Assembly (NCBI RefSeq): GCF_900102875.1
Contig: NZ_FNGH01000003.1
Location: forward strand, 1-64,000
DNA length: 64,000 nucleotides
Source of the DNA: Franzmannia pantelleriensis
GTDB taxonomy: Bacteria; Pseudomonadota; Gammaproteobacteria; Pseudomonadales; Halomonadaceae
Direction of reading: 5' to 3'
Below are positions 42,608 through 51,705 of the stretch, in pieces (positions within the stretch are counted from its first letter, which is position 1; each line of letters starts with the position of its first letter). The notes below the pieces were generated by a model, which saw only the letters and a program-made list of their open reading frames with translations, ran no database searches and had not been told where the DNA came from. A program made the position numbers and the translations under genes.

Positions 42608-44005
42608 ATGGACGTACCTCATCACTTGACCGCTACCCAACTGCTCGCCGCCTACCGCGACAAGGCGCTGTCGCCGCTCGACTACGCCGCGTCATTGATC
42701 GCCCATATCGAGCACTGGGAGCCTCATCTCAAGGCGCTCTATGCCTACCGTCCCGAGGCCTTTCTTGCCGAAGCGCGTGAGTCCAGCGAGCGCTGGGCGC
42801 GGAACGACCCCCGCGGCACCTTGGATGGCGTGCCGGTGACCCTCAAGGAGCTAATTGCCACCCGCGGCACGCCAGTACCGCTGGGCACCGGGCTTGGCGA
42901 TCAGCGTCCGGCGGAGGAGGATGCGCCGCCAGCGGCGCGCTTGGCCGAGGATGCTGCGCTGCTGCTCGGCAAGACCACCTGCCCGGATTTCGGCATGCTC
43001 TCGTCGGGGCTCTCCTCTTTCCATGGGCTGACCCGTAATCCCTGGAACCTGGCATGTAACACCGGGGGCTCGAGTTCCGGGGCGGGCGCCGCAGCGGCGG
43101 CCGGCTATGGCCCGCTGCACGTGGGTACCGATATTGGCGGCTCGGTGCGCCTGCCGGCGGCGTGGTGCGGCGTGGTGGGCTTCAAGCCGACCCTGGGGCG
43201 GATTCCCATCGACCCCTACTATGTGGGGCGCTGCGCCGGGCCCATGACACGCAGCGTCGACGACGCGGCGCTGCTGATGACCAGCCTGGCACGCACCGAC
43301 CGGCGCGATGCCATGCGCCTGCCACCGGAGACCATCGACTGGACGGACCTGCGCCTGGAGCTCCAGGGAATGCGGTTAGGCGTCATGCTGGAGGCGGGCT
43401 GCGGCCTGCCCCTGGATGAGCCGATTCGGCTTGCCGTGGAACAGGCCGCGCGCTGCCTGGAAGCGGCGGGGGCGACCCTGGTACCCATAGCGCCGGTATT
43501 GACTCGCGAAATGCTCGATGGCCTGGACCGCTTCTGGCGGGCACGGCAGTGGAGCGAGCTGGAGACACTGACGCCGGCGCAGCGTGAGCGGGTACTACCG
43601 GCGATCGTCGACTGGGCCGAGGAGGGCGCACGCCTGAGCGGCGTCGAGGCGGTGCGCGGTTTCCAGCAGACCCTCAACATGCGCCGCGCTACCGAAGCGG
43701 CGTTCGAGCAGGTGGACGCGGTGATTTCGCCGACCACCCCCAATGTGGCGTTCCCGACCGACTGGGCCTCGCCCACCAACGACCCACAGCGCCCCTTCGA
43801 GCATATCGCCTATACGCTGCCGTGGAACATGGGCGAGCAGCCGGCGATATCCCTCAACGGCGGCTATAGCGACGACGGCATGCCGCTGGGGGTGCAGCTG
43901 ATCGGACCACGTTTTGCCGACCATCTGGTGCTCAAGCTGGCCAAGGCCCTCGAACAGCGACGGGAGATCGCTCCGCGCTGGCCAAGCTTACCCACTGGCG
44001 GCTGA
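42608..44005 (+). CDS. Amidase (amidase-signature family)
   Basis: A 465-residue amidase-signature hydrolase. The Ser-cisSer-Lys triad is visible as Lys80 in VPVTLKELIA, the cis-Ser near 156 in NTGGSSSGAG and the nucleophile Ser179 in TDIGGSVRLP. The substrate may be an amide or carbamate that the downstream symporter imports; it is not a GatA because no gatB or gatC is nearby and the N-terminus differs. Confidence 0.88.
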   Translation: MDVPHHLTATQLLAAYRDKALSPLDYAASLIAHIEHWEPHLKALYAYRPEAFLAEARESSERWARNDPRGTLDGVPVTLKELIATRGTPVPLGTGLGDQRPAEEDAPPAARLAEDAALLLGKTTCPDFGMLSSGLSSFHGLTRNPWNLACNTGGSSSGAGAAAAAGYGPLHVGTDIGGSVRLPAAWCGVVGFKPTLGRIPIDPYYVGRCAGPMTRSVDDAALLMTSLARTDRRDAMRLPPETIDWTDLRLELQGMRLGVMLEAGCGLPLDEPIRLAVEQAARCLEAAGATLVPIAPVLTREMLDGLDRFWRARQWSELETLTPAQRERVLPAIVDWAEEGARLSGVEAVRGFQQTLNMRRATEAAFEQVDAVISPTTPNVAFPTDWASPTNDPQRPFEHIAYTLPWNMGEQPAISLNGGYSDDGMPLGVQLIGPRFADHLVLKLAKALEQRREIAPRWPSLPTGG

Positions 44006-44065
44006 TGCTCATCGCCCCAACGCATTCTGCCGCGTTCGTTCTACAACAATATAAGGAGAGTGGTT

Positions 44066-44299
44066 ATGCAGCGTCTTGTCGTACTGCCCACCAGCCGTAC
44101 CGGTTGGGCCTTGACGATCGCCTTCGTGGCGGTCGTGGTGGCGGGCATCTGGCCGGTGATCGACTTGGTCAATCGCGCCGTGCTATTCCTCGGCCTGCCG
44201 CTGCTGGTGGTGTGGAGCTATGTGCTGATCTTCGCCTGCTTCGCCGTGATGTTGATCGCCAATCGCGTCATCGAATGGCAGGAGGGCGAGGATGACTAG
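44066..44299 (+). CDS. Small two-helix membrane protein, DUF3311-like symporter partner
   Basis: A 77-residue protein with two membrane helices (about 15-35 and 44-66). IDLVNRAVLFLGLPLLVVWSY resembles the DUF3311-type small subunits that precede SSS symporters. ATG 44066 has AAGGAG seven bases upstream. It overlaps the symporter start by eight bases, a strong sign that the two proteins work together. Confidence 0.75.
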   Translation: MQRLVVLPTSRTGWALTIAFVAVVVAGIWPVIDLVNRAVLFLGLPLLVVWSYVLIFACFAVMLIANRVIEWQEGEDD

Positions 44300-45815
44300 C
44301 CCCTGGCCGCTGCTGATCACCCTGACCTATGTCGCCATCGCCATGGTCATCGGGTTGCGCGCGCGTGGCGGGCGGCGCATGAACAGCCTCGAGGAGTGGG
44401 GCGTGGCCGGACGCAGCATGGGGCCGGTGACGCTCTACCTGCTGATCGCTGCCGGCAGCGTCAGCGCTTATACCTTCATGGGCGCGCCGGGCTGGGCCTA
44501 CGCCAAGGGCGTGGCGGTGTTCTACGTGGCGGTCTATCTCGCCTATCTGGCACTGGTGGCCTGGTATTTCGGCCCCAAGGTCTGGCAGTTCGGCGAGCAG
44601 TTCGGCCACGTCACCCAGGCCAGCGCCATCGCCGATCGCTACCAGAGCCCGGCGCTGGGCGCCCTGGCGGCGCTGGTCATGTCGATCGGCTCGATCGCCT
44701 ATGCGGTACTGCAGACCGTCGGCTCGGCCTACATCCTGTTCGTGATGAGCGGCGGAATGATTCCGGTATGGCTGGGGGTACCGCTGGTGCTGGGCTGCAT
44801 CGCCATCTATCTGTTCGTCAGCGGTCAGCGCGCCATCGGCCGTACCAATGCCTTCCAGGGCGTGCTGATGCTGATCGTGGCCTGGGCGGTGGGGATGTGG
44901 GCGCTGCACAACGCCACTGGCGGATTGCGCTTTGGCCCACTGTTCGAGCGGCTGCTGGCCGAGCACGGCGAGTTCTTGACCCTGCCGGGGGCCGGCGGCG
45001 ACATGACCTTCAGCTTCTGGACCACCTCGATCATCGTCTCGATGTTCTCGTTCATGCCGCCGGTGTGGACCCAGTGGATGAGCGCCTCCTCGGCGCGCAC
45101 CATTCGCCGCAGCGCCACCTGGCTACCCACCTACTACGTGGTGATCCTGCCGATGGTAGTGGTGGGCTTCATCGGCATCTTCTCGCTGCCCGACCTGGCA
45201 CGCGCCGATACCGTGGTGCTGGAGTACGCCATGCAGCACCTGCCGGTGGTGCTGGTGGGGCTACTCGGCGCAGGGACCCTGGCGGCCTCGATGTCCTCCA
45301 GCGAGCCCTTCATTCACTCGGTGGCGCTGTCCTGGAGTCGCGACGTGCTGCAGCCGCTGCTGGGGCTGTCGGATGCGCTCACCGGGCGGCTGGCGCGCTG
45401 GATGATCGTGCCGCTGATGGCGCTGGTGATCGCGCCGCTGGCGATCGCCGAGCCGGGTAGCCTGGTGATGATCCTGCTGGTGGGGCTGGGCTTCGCCACC
45501 CAGGTGTTGCCGGCCTTTATCGGCATGTTCTTCTGGCCGCGGGCCTCGCGCTTGGGGGTGATGGCGGGCATTGTCGCCGGCTTCCTGGTCACCGTGGCTT
45601 TCACCACCCTGTGGCCGCATCCGCTGGGGGTTCATGCCGGCTTCTGGGGGCTGATGCTCAACCTGCCGGTATTCGTGGCGGTCTCGCTGGTCACGGCCCC
45701 TGCCGACTCGGAGGTGGTGGAGCGCTTCTTCCGCATCGCCGCGCCGCGCGGACTGACCCGGCTAGGCAGTGGCGGTAAGACGGTCGCTGCTGACACCGCC
45801 GCACACGGCGGTTGA
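44292..45815 (+). CDS. Sodium:solute symporter (SSS family)
   Basis: A 507-residue symporter with about 13 membrane helices. The family opening SLEEWGVAGRSMGPVTLYLL, then GSVSAYTFMGAPGWAYAKG, and the central GLLGAGTLAASMSSSEPFIHS are typical SSS motifs including the Na2-site region. It likely brings in the substrate of the linked amidase, or its acid product, with sodium. This fits a salt-loving host. A strong convergent terminator follows. Confidence 0.9.
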   Translation: MTSPWPLLITLTYVAIAMVIGLRARGGRRMNSLEEWGVAGRSMGPVTLYLLIAAGSVSAYTFMGAPGWAYAKGVAVFYVAVYLAYLALVAWYFGPKVWQFGEQFGHVTQASAIADRYQSPALGALAALVMSIGSIAYAVLQTVGSAYILFVMSGGMIPVWLGVPLVLGCIAIYLFVSGQRAIGRTNAFQGVLMLIVAWAVGMWALHNATGGLRFGPLFERLLAEHGEFLTLPGAGGDMTFSFWTTSIIVSMFSFMPPVWTQWMSASSARTIRRSATWLPTYYVVILPMVVVGFIGIFSLPDLARADTVVLEYAMQHLPVVLVGLLGAGTLAASMSSSEPFIHSVALSWSRDVLQPLLGLSDALTGRLARWMIVPLMALVIAPLAIAEPGSLVMILLVGLGFATQVLPAFIGMFFWPRASRLGVMAGIVAGFLVTVAFTTLWPHPLGVHAGFWGLMLNLPVFVAVSLVTAPADSEVVERFFRIAAPRGLTRLGSGGKTVAADTAAHGG

Positions 45816-45830
45816 GGGACTGGAGACAGC

Positions 45831-45854
45831 GCGGCCGGGCAACTGCCCGGCCGC
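45831..45854. terminator. Bidirectional terminator between symporter and qmcA genes
   Basis: GCGGCCGGGC-AACT-GCCCGGCCGC is a perfect 10-bp stem placed between two convergent genes. A weak T-rich tail follows on the plus strand. Confidence 0.75.
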
Positions 45855-45876
45855 GTCGTGTTATCTTTTGCGAGGC

Positions 45877-46926
45877 TCAGCTGCCGCTGGCGGCACCGCC
45901 GACCACGCCGCCGCGCAGCCCATCCGCCTGGCCGCTGCTGCGCAGGTGCTTGCTCACCGCGTCTTCCGGTGAGCCGGCCAGGTCGCGGAACATGCCCATC
46001 GAGCCGAGCAGGGCGCTGGACTCGTAGGGCACGAAGACCCGCTCACCGTCCTGGGCCATGGTGGGCAGCGCCTTGATATAGCTCTGGCCGAGCAGGTAGC
46101 CGACCACGGTCTGCTTGTTCTCCTCGGTGTCGCCGATGGCGTTGAGGACCAGCTTGATGGATTCCTGCTCACCCTGGGCGCGCAGAATGGCTGACTCCTT
46201 GTCGCCCTCGGCGTTGAGGATCGCCGACTCGCGCTGGCCCTGGGCCTTGGCGATGGCCGCGGACTTCTCGCCTTCGGCTTCTGTCACCGTGGCGCGGCGT
46301 TTACGCTCGGCGGCCATCTGCAGGCGCATGGCGGACTCCACTTCCTCGGGCATGGCGATATCCTGCACCTCGACCCGCGACAGCTTGACGCCCCACTTGG
46401 AGGCGGGCTCCTCCATGGCGGTCTGGATCTCGTTGTTGACCTCGGCGCGGGACTCGAACAGCTTGTCGAGCTCCATCTTGCCGACCACCGAACGCAGGGT
46501 GGTCTTGGCCAGTACCTCCACCGCCTGGCTCATGTTCTCGACTTCATAGACGGCCCGTTTGGGATCGATGATCTGGTAGTAGAGTGCGCCGTTGATGCGC
46601 ACCGTGACGTTATCAGTGGTCACTACCGGCTGGCCGGGAAAGTCCATGACCGTTTCACGACGGTCGATGCGAATCTCGTCAGTGGTGATGGCGTGGTAGT
46701 CATCGCCCATCTTGCGATAGCGGATCATGGTGATGGCACGCGGCTGGTCGATGAACGGGATGATGATGTTGATGCCGCTCTCCAGCACACGATGAAACGA
46801 GCCGAGGCGCTCGATCACCATGACTTCCGACTGGCGAACGATCACCAGCCCCTTGACGACGATCAGGATGCCGATGAAGACGACGATCAGGGCCAATATC
46901 AGGCCCGGGCTTACGGGGAGATCCAT
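45877..46926 (-). CDS. qmcA: QmcA/stomatin-like SPFH membrane protein
   Basis: A 349-residue SPFH protein. One N-terminal membrane helix (about 8-28) is followed by the SPFH/band-7 domain (EVMVIERLGSFHRVLESGIN, then IIPFID, and the region to about 200) and a coiled coil rich in Ala and Glu (AERKRRATVTEAEGEKSAAI and on). Such proteins form membrane cages that organise proteases such as FtsH. It follows nfeD with a two-base gap, the usual pairing. Confidence 0.93.
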   Translation of the reverse strand: MDLPVSPGLILALIVVFIGILIVVKGLVIVRQSEVMVIERLGSFHRVLESGINIIIPFIDQPRAITMIRYRKMGDDYHAITTDEIRIDRRETVMDFPGQPVVTTDNVTVRINGALYYQIIDPKRAVYEVENMSQAVEVLAKTTLRSVVGKMELDKLFESRAEVNNEIQTAMEEPASKWGVKLSRVEVQDIAMPEEVESAMRLQMAAERKRRATVTEAEGEKSAAIAKAQGQRESAILNAEGDKESAILRAQGEQESIKLVLNAIGDTEENKQTVVGYLLGQSYIKALPTMAQDGERVFVPYESSALLGSMGMFRDLAGSPEDAVSKHLRSSGQADGLRGGVVGGAASGS

Positions 46927-46928
46927 GC

Positions 46929-47387
46929 TTAGTGCTCCTTGGGTGGTGCGATGGTGACGATGGCGGTAGTGCCATCGAATTCCTTGAAGATCACGGCGGT
47001 ACCCAGCGGTAGCTCGGTGGCGGCGGTTTCCTGCACGCGCAGGCGATAGAAGTCGCCGTTGACCTTGATGCCAGTGGCGCCGTCGTAATCACGGATCAGG
47101 GTGCGGTAGACGCGGCCTTTCTCGACCCCGGTGCCGGTGGTGCCGTAGGCCACGCCGCGGGGGGAGAACCATGGGCGGATGAACTTGATGGCTACCGGCA
47201 CCATGACGCCGGCGGCCAACGCCAGGCCGATCAGCTGCCAGGCCAGCGGCATGCCGAGCCAGGCCAGCAAGGCGGCAAATAGCGCCGCGATGCCCAGGGC
47301 CAGCAGCACCATGGCGCCGGAGGTGAGTTCGGCGAGTGCCAGCAGCAGGCTGAGCGCCAACCATAGCAGAGCCGGGTTCCAGTCCAT
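46929..47387 (-). CDS. NfeD-family membrane protein
   Basis: A 152-residue NfeD of the short type. Three or four membrane helices (about 6-80) precede an OB-fold domain near 90-148 with a glycine-rich start (YGTTGTGVEKGRV), then GATGIKVNGDFYRLRV and the LPLGTAVIFKEFDGTTAIV end. It partners the SPFH protein encoded next. ATG 47387 has AAGGAG upstream. Confidence 0.9.
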   Translation of the reverse strand: MDWNPALLWLALSLLLALAELTSGAMVLLALGIAALFAALLAWLGMPLAWQLIGLALAAGVMVPVAIKFIRPWFSPRGVAYGTTGTGVEKGRVYRTLIRDYDGATGIKVNGDFYRLRVQETAATELPLGTAVIFKEFDGTTAIVTIAPPKEH

Positions 47388-47505
47388 TGGGGTCTCCTTG
47401 AGGCCAGAAGCGGCCCCCATGGTACTGCATTGGTGCGCGGCGGGGGCATTTGTCTGCCTGCGGCGAACGTGGCAAGGTCTGAGTCCCCGTCCGAGGAGCC
47501 CCGCG

Positions 47506-48642
47506 ATGCCCCAGCGTCTCTCACCCCGTCAGGCCTACGACGATGCCCTGGTGCGCCTGGACTTCGCCGCCGACGCCGCCCAGGCGCACGCCGCGGACGT
47601 CCTAGAGGCCTGCTACCGGGCGCTGCATGACGACGGCTCACGGCCCCAGGGCGTCTATCTGTGGGGGCCGGTGGGGCGCGGCAAGACCTGGCTGATGGAT
47701 CGCTTTCACGACTCGCTGGCGGTGCCCGCCCGCCGCCAGCATTTCCACCACTTCATGCGCTGGGTGCACCGTCGCCAGTTCCAGCTCAGTGGTACGCCGG
47801 ACCCGTTGACGGTCATGGCCCGGGAGCTGGGCGATGAGGTTGCGGTGCTGTGCCTCGATGAGCTGTTCGTCAGCGATATCGCCGATGCCATGCTGCTCGG
47901 CCGGCTGATGCAGGTGATGTTCGAGCAGGGCGTGGTGCTGGTGACCACCTCCAACCAGCCGCCGGACCAGCTTTACGCCGAGGGCTACAACCGCGAGCGT
48001 TTCCTGCCGGCGATCGATGCCATTCAGCGTCATTTACAGGTGTTGGCGATGGACGGCGGCTGCGATCACCGCGAGCATCCGGGGCGCGCCGCGCCGCGCT
48101 ACTGGGTACGTGCGCCGCAGCGCCTGGCGCAAGCCTTTGACGAGCTCAGCGACGGTCAGTCGCGCAGCAGCGATCCGCTCGACATGGGCGGACGCAGCAT
48201 CCATGTCGAGGGGCGCTGCGACGCTGTGCTCTGGTGTCGCTATGCGCAACTCTGCGAGCAGCCGCTCGGGGCGCTGGATTTCATTGGCCTATGCGACCGC
48301 TTTCAGCACATCCTGGTCGGTGAGGTGCCGGCGCTGGGCGGCGACGCCGGGGCGCCACTCGAGGAGGCCAGGATCGAGGACCTGGGGCCGGACACCGGCG
48401 GGGGCGGCGCGCGGCGGGGCTTCTCTCAACAGGACGACGGCGCGCGGCGCTTTATCGCCCTGGTCGACGAGTGCTACGACCGCGGGGTGCCGCTCTACAT
48501 CGAGGCGCAGGTGCCTATCGACGCACTCTATGCCCAAGGGGAGCTGAGCTTCGCCTTTCGCCGCGTGGTCAGCCGTCTCAAGGAGATGCAGCTGGCCCGC
48601 TTCGGCGCCTCTGCTACCCAGCGCTCGGAAGCTCAGGCCTAG
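47506..48642 (+). CDS. zapE: ZapE/AFG1-family ATPase
   Basis: A 378-residue P-loop ATPase. Walker A is WGPVGRGKTWLMD (about 52-64), Walker B VLCLDELFVSDIADAML (about 120-136), with VTTSNQPPDQLY as the sensor region. ZapE destabilises FtsZ polymers and helps cell division under stress in E. coli; the mitochondrial relative AFG1 helps protein turnover. ATG 47506, behind GAGGAG, is chosen over the long upstream frame that overlaps nfeD. Confidence 0.9.
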   Translation: MPQRLSPRQAYDDALVRLDFAADAAQAHAADVLEACYRALHDDGSRPQGVYLWGPVGRGKTWLMDRFHDSLAVPARRQHFHHFMRWVHRRQFQLSGTPDPLTVMARELGDEVAVLCLDELFVSDIADAMLLGRLMQVMFEQGVVLVTTSNQPPDQLYAEGYNRERFLPAIDAIQRHLQVLAMDGGCDHREHPGRAAPRYWVRAPQRLAQAFDELSDGQSRSSDPLDMGGRSIHVEGRCDAVLWCRYAQLCEQPLGALDFIGLCDRFQHILVGEVPALGGDAGAPLEEARIEDLGPDTGGGGARRGFSQQDDGARRFIALVDECYDRGVPLYIEAQVPIDALYAQGELSFAFRRVVSRLKEMQLARFGASATQRSEAQA

Positions 48643-48653
48643 CGCTCCAGGTC

Positions 48654-48869
48654 TTAGCGCTCCGGCACTTGGGTCTGGCCGCGAATCTCGCCGGTCTCGT
48701 CGCGGTAGGTGCCCGGGCGCTGCTGCTCGCCGGGGCTGTCTTCCTGGGGCACGCCCCACATGGTTTCGCGGCTACCGTCGGGGAAGGTGTTCATGGTGCA
48801 GCCGGCCAGCATGACCAGGATCAATGTCAGGCCGCACAGGGGAGGTAAGGTAGAGGTCAGGCGGCGCAT
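48654..48869 (-). CDS. Small outer-membrane lipoprotein
   Basis: A 71-residue protein with a lipoprotein signal: MRRLTSTL, a hydrophobic run and the lipobox LAGC (mature Cys about 24). The mature part is short, polar and proline-rich, ending QTQVPER. The residue after Cys is Thr, not Asp, so outer-membrane sorting is expected. GGAG lies before ATG 48869. Function unknown. Confidence 0.65.
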   Translation of the reverse strand: MRRLTSTLPPLCGLTLILVMLAGCTMNTFPDGSRETMWGVPQEDSPGEQQRPGTYRDETGEIRGQTQVPER

Positions 48870-49038
48870 GGTCGGGCTCCGGGTGTGATGCGATGCCGCT
48901 AGCATGCGGCCGCGGGGGCGAGGATTTCAAGCCTGATGTCGCCTTGCGCTCGCGTGTTCATGTCGCTTGACCTATGGGCAGCCCACAGCTTTTACATTGA
49001 CGCCTTGCCCCCTTCGTTTCAGCAACCAGGAGCCTGCC

Positions 49039-49506
49039 ATGTTGCGATCTACCCAGACCGAATCCCGTACCGCTGCCTATGATGCCGATACCTCCCGCGG
49101 GCCGCTGGCCCTGCTGCTGGGCAGCCTGGGGGTGGCCGCGGTGCTGGCGCTGAGCCCGCTGGCCGAGGCCGGCAGCCACGAGCACGACCATGGCCATGGC
49201 GATGAGCACGCCCACGACGATCACCAGATGGATGATCAGGAGCACGCCGACGACCCGGCGGAGCAGGCCTATCGCGAGGCCAACGACCGCATGCACGAGG
49301 GCATGATGGTCGGCTTTACCGGCGATGCCGACGTCGATTTCGCCCGCGGCATGATCCCCCACCACCAGGGCGCCATCGACATGGCCAATATCGTGCTCGA
49401 GCACGGCGAGGACGAGGCGCTGCAACAGCTGGCCCGCGAGATCATCGACGCCCAGGAGGAGGAGATCGCCTTCCTCGAAGCCTGGCTCGAGGAGCACGGC
49501 CACTGA
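49039..49506 (+). CDS. DUF305 (CopM-like) secreted metal-binding protein
   Basis: A 155-residue exported protein. After an N-terminal hydrophobic segment (about 23-44) comes a run unusually rich in His, Asp and Glu (about 46-75), then the DUF305 domain with DFARGMIPHHQGAIDMANIV (near 103-122) and a helical tail. DUF305 members include copper-binding CopM of cyanobacteria. Periplasmic copper or other metal storage is likely. ATG 49039 follows CAGGAG. A hairpin terminator follows. Confidence 0.8.
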   Translation: MLRSTQTESRTAAYDADTSRGPLALLLGSLGVAAVLALSPLAEAGSHEHDHGHGDEHAHDDHQMDDQEHADDPAEQAYREANDRMHEGMMVGFTGDADVDFARGMIPHHQGAIDMANIVLEHGEDEALQQLAREIIDAQEEEIAFLEAWLEEHGH

Positions 49507-49533
49507 CGCTTTCGCCGCGCTTTGCCGACTGAT

Positions 49534-49559
49534 ACGACGCCCGCTGCTGCGGGCGTCGT
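49534..49559 (+). terminator. Hairpin terminator after the DUF305 gene
   Basis: ACGACGCCCGC-TGCT-GCGGGCGTCGT is a perfect 11-bp stem followed by GGTTT. Confidence 0.65.
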
Positions 49560-49626
49560 GGTTTGCGGCTGTCACCTCACGCCAGCTCGGTTATGCTGAC
49601 GCCAAACATTAGACGGAGAGCATGGC

Positions 49627-50373
49627 GTGACGGGGTGGATCTATTGGCTGGATATGGTCGGGGTGATCGTCTTTGCGCTGTCGGGGGTGATACTCGCCTG
49701 CCGCTCGCGCATGGACCCCTTCGGCATGCTGGTGCTGGCGGCGGTAACCGGTATCGGCGGCGGTACCCTGCGCGACCTGGTGTTGGGGGTGCGGCCGGTA
49801 TTCTGGGTCAACGATCCGACCTACCTGTGGGTGATCCTGGCCACGGTGGCGGTGTCGATTCTCGGGTTTCACTATATCCACCGCCTGACGCGCACCGTAC
49901 TGCCAGTGACCGACGCCTTCGGCTTGGCGCTGTTCACGGTGATCGGCGCCCACAAGGCGCTGCAGCTGGGTAGTCCCGGGGTGGTGGCGGTGCTGATGGG
50001 GTTGATGACCGGCGTGGCCGGGGGCATGATCCGCGACGTGCTGGCGCGCCGCGTGCCCATGGTGCTGCGCCAGGAGGTCTATGCCACGGCGTCGATCGCC
50101 GGCGGTACGCTATTCGTGATGCTCAGCGCGCTGCAGGTGCCTACTGCCCTGGCCGTTGGCCTGGGTCTGGCGGTAACCCTCGGCCTGCGTCTGGCGGCGA
50201 TCCATTGGCGCCTAGCGCTACCGACCTTTGCTTGGGTGGTCACCGAGCCGGCCTCTCCAGTCCCCGAGCAGTCACTTACGCCAGAATCCGGCGAGACGCC
50301 ACCGACCACGCGGCGCAGAGCCAAGGCGCGAGTCAAGCTGATCCGCCCTGGAAAGCGGCGCGGGCGGCACTAG
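49627..50373 (+). CDS. TRIC-family cation channel (UPF0126, YadS/YicG-like)
   Basis: A 248-residue membrane protein of seven helices. The duplicated glycine motif of TRIC channels is seen twice: AVTGIGGGTLRDLVLGVRPVFWVND (about 39-63, quoted in part) and MTGVAGGMIRDVLARRVPMVL (about 126-146). Homologues are homotrimeric potassium channels. The C-terminal 45 residues are a polar, basic tail not typical of the family. The start is GTG 49627. Confidence 0.87.
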   Translation: MTGWIYWLDMVGVIVFALSGVILACRSRMDPFGMLVLAAVTGIGGGTLRDLVLGVRPVFWVNDPTYLWVILATVAVSILGFHYIHRLTRTVLPVTDAFGLALFTVIGAHKALQLGSPGVVAVLMGLMTGVAGGMIRDVLARRVPMVLRQEVYATASIAGGTLFVMLSALQVPTALAVGLGLAVTLGLRLAAIHWRLALPTFAWVVTEPASPVPEQSLTPESGETPPTTRRRAKARVKLIRPGKRRGRH

Positions 50374-50439
50374 CCAGCGGCTATACTGACGGCCAGAGGG
50401 AGAGGCCGACACTTAGGTGCTAACAGGGAGGTGCCCACT

Positions 50440-51705
50440 ATGCATCATGCGCATCCACGCGGATGGCTGGTGGTCTGGCTGGCGATCATCTGGCTGACGG
50501 GCTGTGCGGCATCGGGACCCACTGCCACCCGGGAGGATGTCGCCGAGGCGATTCAGGCCCGCTACGAGGCGGAGCTGTTCACCCTGTCGCCGGACAAGCA
50601 GCGCCACTACGCCCAGCGGCTCTACCGCATCAGCGGTGATGCGCGCTACGTGCCGCTCAGCGAGAGTCATGCCAAGCGTCTCATGCTGCGCCTCGGGGAA
50701 TCACTCGATGGCCTGGCACTGCACGACGACTATGCCGCACGGCGCAGCCAGGTGCTGCTCGATGCCTACCCGACTCGCACTGCCAGGCAGCGCGCCCGGC
50801 GGCAGATGTTCGCCGACTGGGACGATATGATCTATGCCCGCCGCCTGCTGTTTACGCTGATACAGCTCGACTACTACGGGCTGCTCGATGCACCGCGGCT
50901 GGCAGGGCATGAACCTGCGCTAGACTATTTGGCCCAGGTCGATTTCGCCGCGTTCCTGACCGATCCGCAGGTGCTGTCGGTGTATGCCGCCCAGGTGGCC
51001 AATATCGTCCACTACCTGTACCAACTGGGGATCGTCGATCTGCGCGACGAGGTGGTCGGCGCCTTTCGTCAGCACTATTCGCCGGCGCGGGTCGCGGCGC
51101 TGGACGTCGACGAATACCGCAACCGCATCTACGGCATGACCCACTTGGTGATCGCCGACAGCCGCTACTATCAGCGCGAGGTGAGTGCCGCCGAGCACGC
51201 CTGGATTCTCGAGGCGTTTGCCGCCGAGCTGCCGCGCATCCTGCGTGATACCACCGAGGACATCATGGCCGAGGTCGGCATCAGCTTCTTGCTCGCCGGC
51301 CAGCAGGACCATCCGGCAGTGACGCAGCTGCGCGAGGCGATCGTCGACGCCTACGACCCGCAGGCGAGGATGATTCCCGCCACCGACGGCAGCACCGATC
51401 TCGAGCGCGGCGAGCACCGCAACGTACTCGCGATCATGCTGCTGCGCTGGCCTGAGCAGTTGCACCCCGGGCCGGACCTGCGCAAATCGCTGGGCCAGGC
51501 GCCGCTGGCCGCCGACTCGCCCTCAGGGGGGATCGACCTCCAGCGACTCCAGCCAGTGACGGCTGGAGACGTGGTCGCTGCTGAACACCGGTTGGCGCTC
51601 GAACCAGCCTCGCGCTCCGGGCCACTGCCAGCGACGCTGGCCGTCGGCCAGCGCCACGCCCAGCGACAGAGCCCCGTAGCGGGCGTAGAACACGCCGCGG
51701 GGTGA
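50440..51705 (+). CDS. DUF3541-type lipoprotein with 3' read-on into asmA
   Basis: A 421-residue lipoprotein: the signal has lipobox LTGC (mature Cys about 22), followed by a helical domain of about 330 residues (DKQRHYAQRLYRISGD, MFADWDDMIYARRLLFTLIQ, YGMTHLVIADSRYYQREV, AIMLLRWPEQLHPGP) that looks like the DUF3541 family. The last 60 residues are encoded antisense to the end of the AsmA-like gene, are rich in Ala, Arg and Leu, and look unlike a domain, so a normal stop may have been lost near 51520. ATG 50440, behind GGGAGG, is chosen over GTG 50431. Function unknown. Confidence 0.7.
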   Translation: MHHAHPRGWLVVWLAIIWLTGCAASGPTATREDVAEAIQARYEAELFTLSPDKQRHYAQRLYRISGDARYVPLSESHAKRLMLRLGESLDGLALHDDYAARRSQVLLDAYPTRTARQRARRQMFADWDDMIYARRLLFTLIQLDYYGLLDAPRLAGHEPALDYLAQVDFAAFLTDPQVLSVYAAQVANIVHYLYQLGIVDLRDEVVGAFRQHYSPARVAALDVDEYRNRIYGMTHLVIADSRYYQREVSAAEHAWILEAFAAELPRILRDTTEDIMAEVGISFLLAGQQDHPAVTQLREAIVDAYDPQARMIPATDGSTDLERGEHRNVLAIMLLRWPEQLHPGPDLRKSLGQAPLAADSPSGGIDLQRLQPVTAGDVVAAEHRLALEPASRSGPLPATLAVGQRHAQRQSPVAGVEHAAG

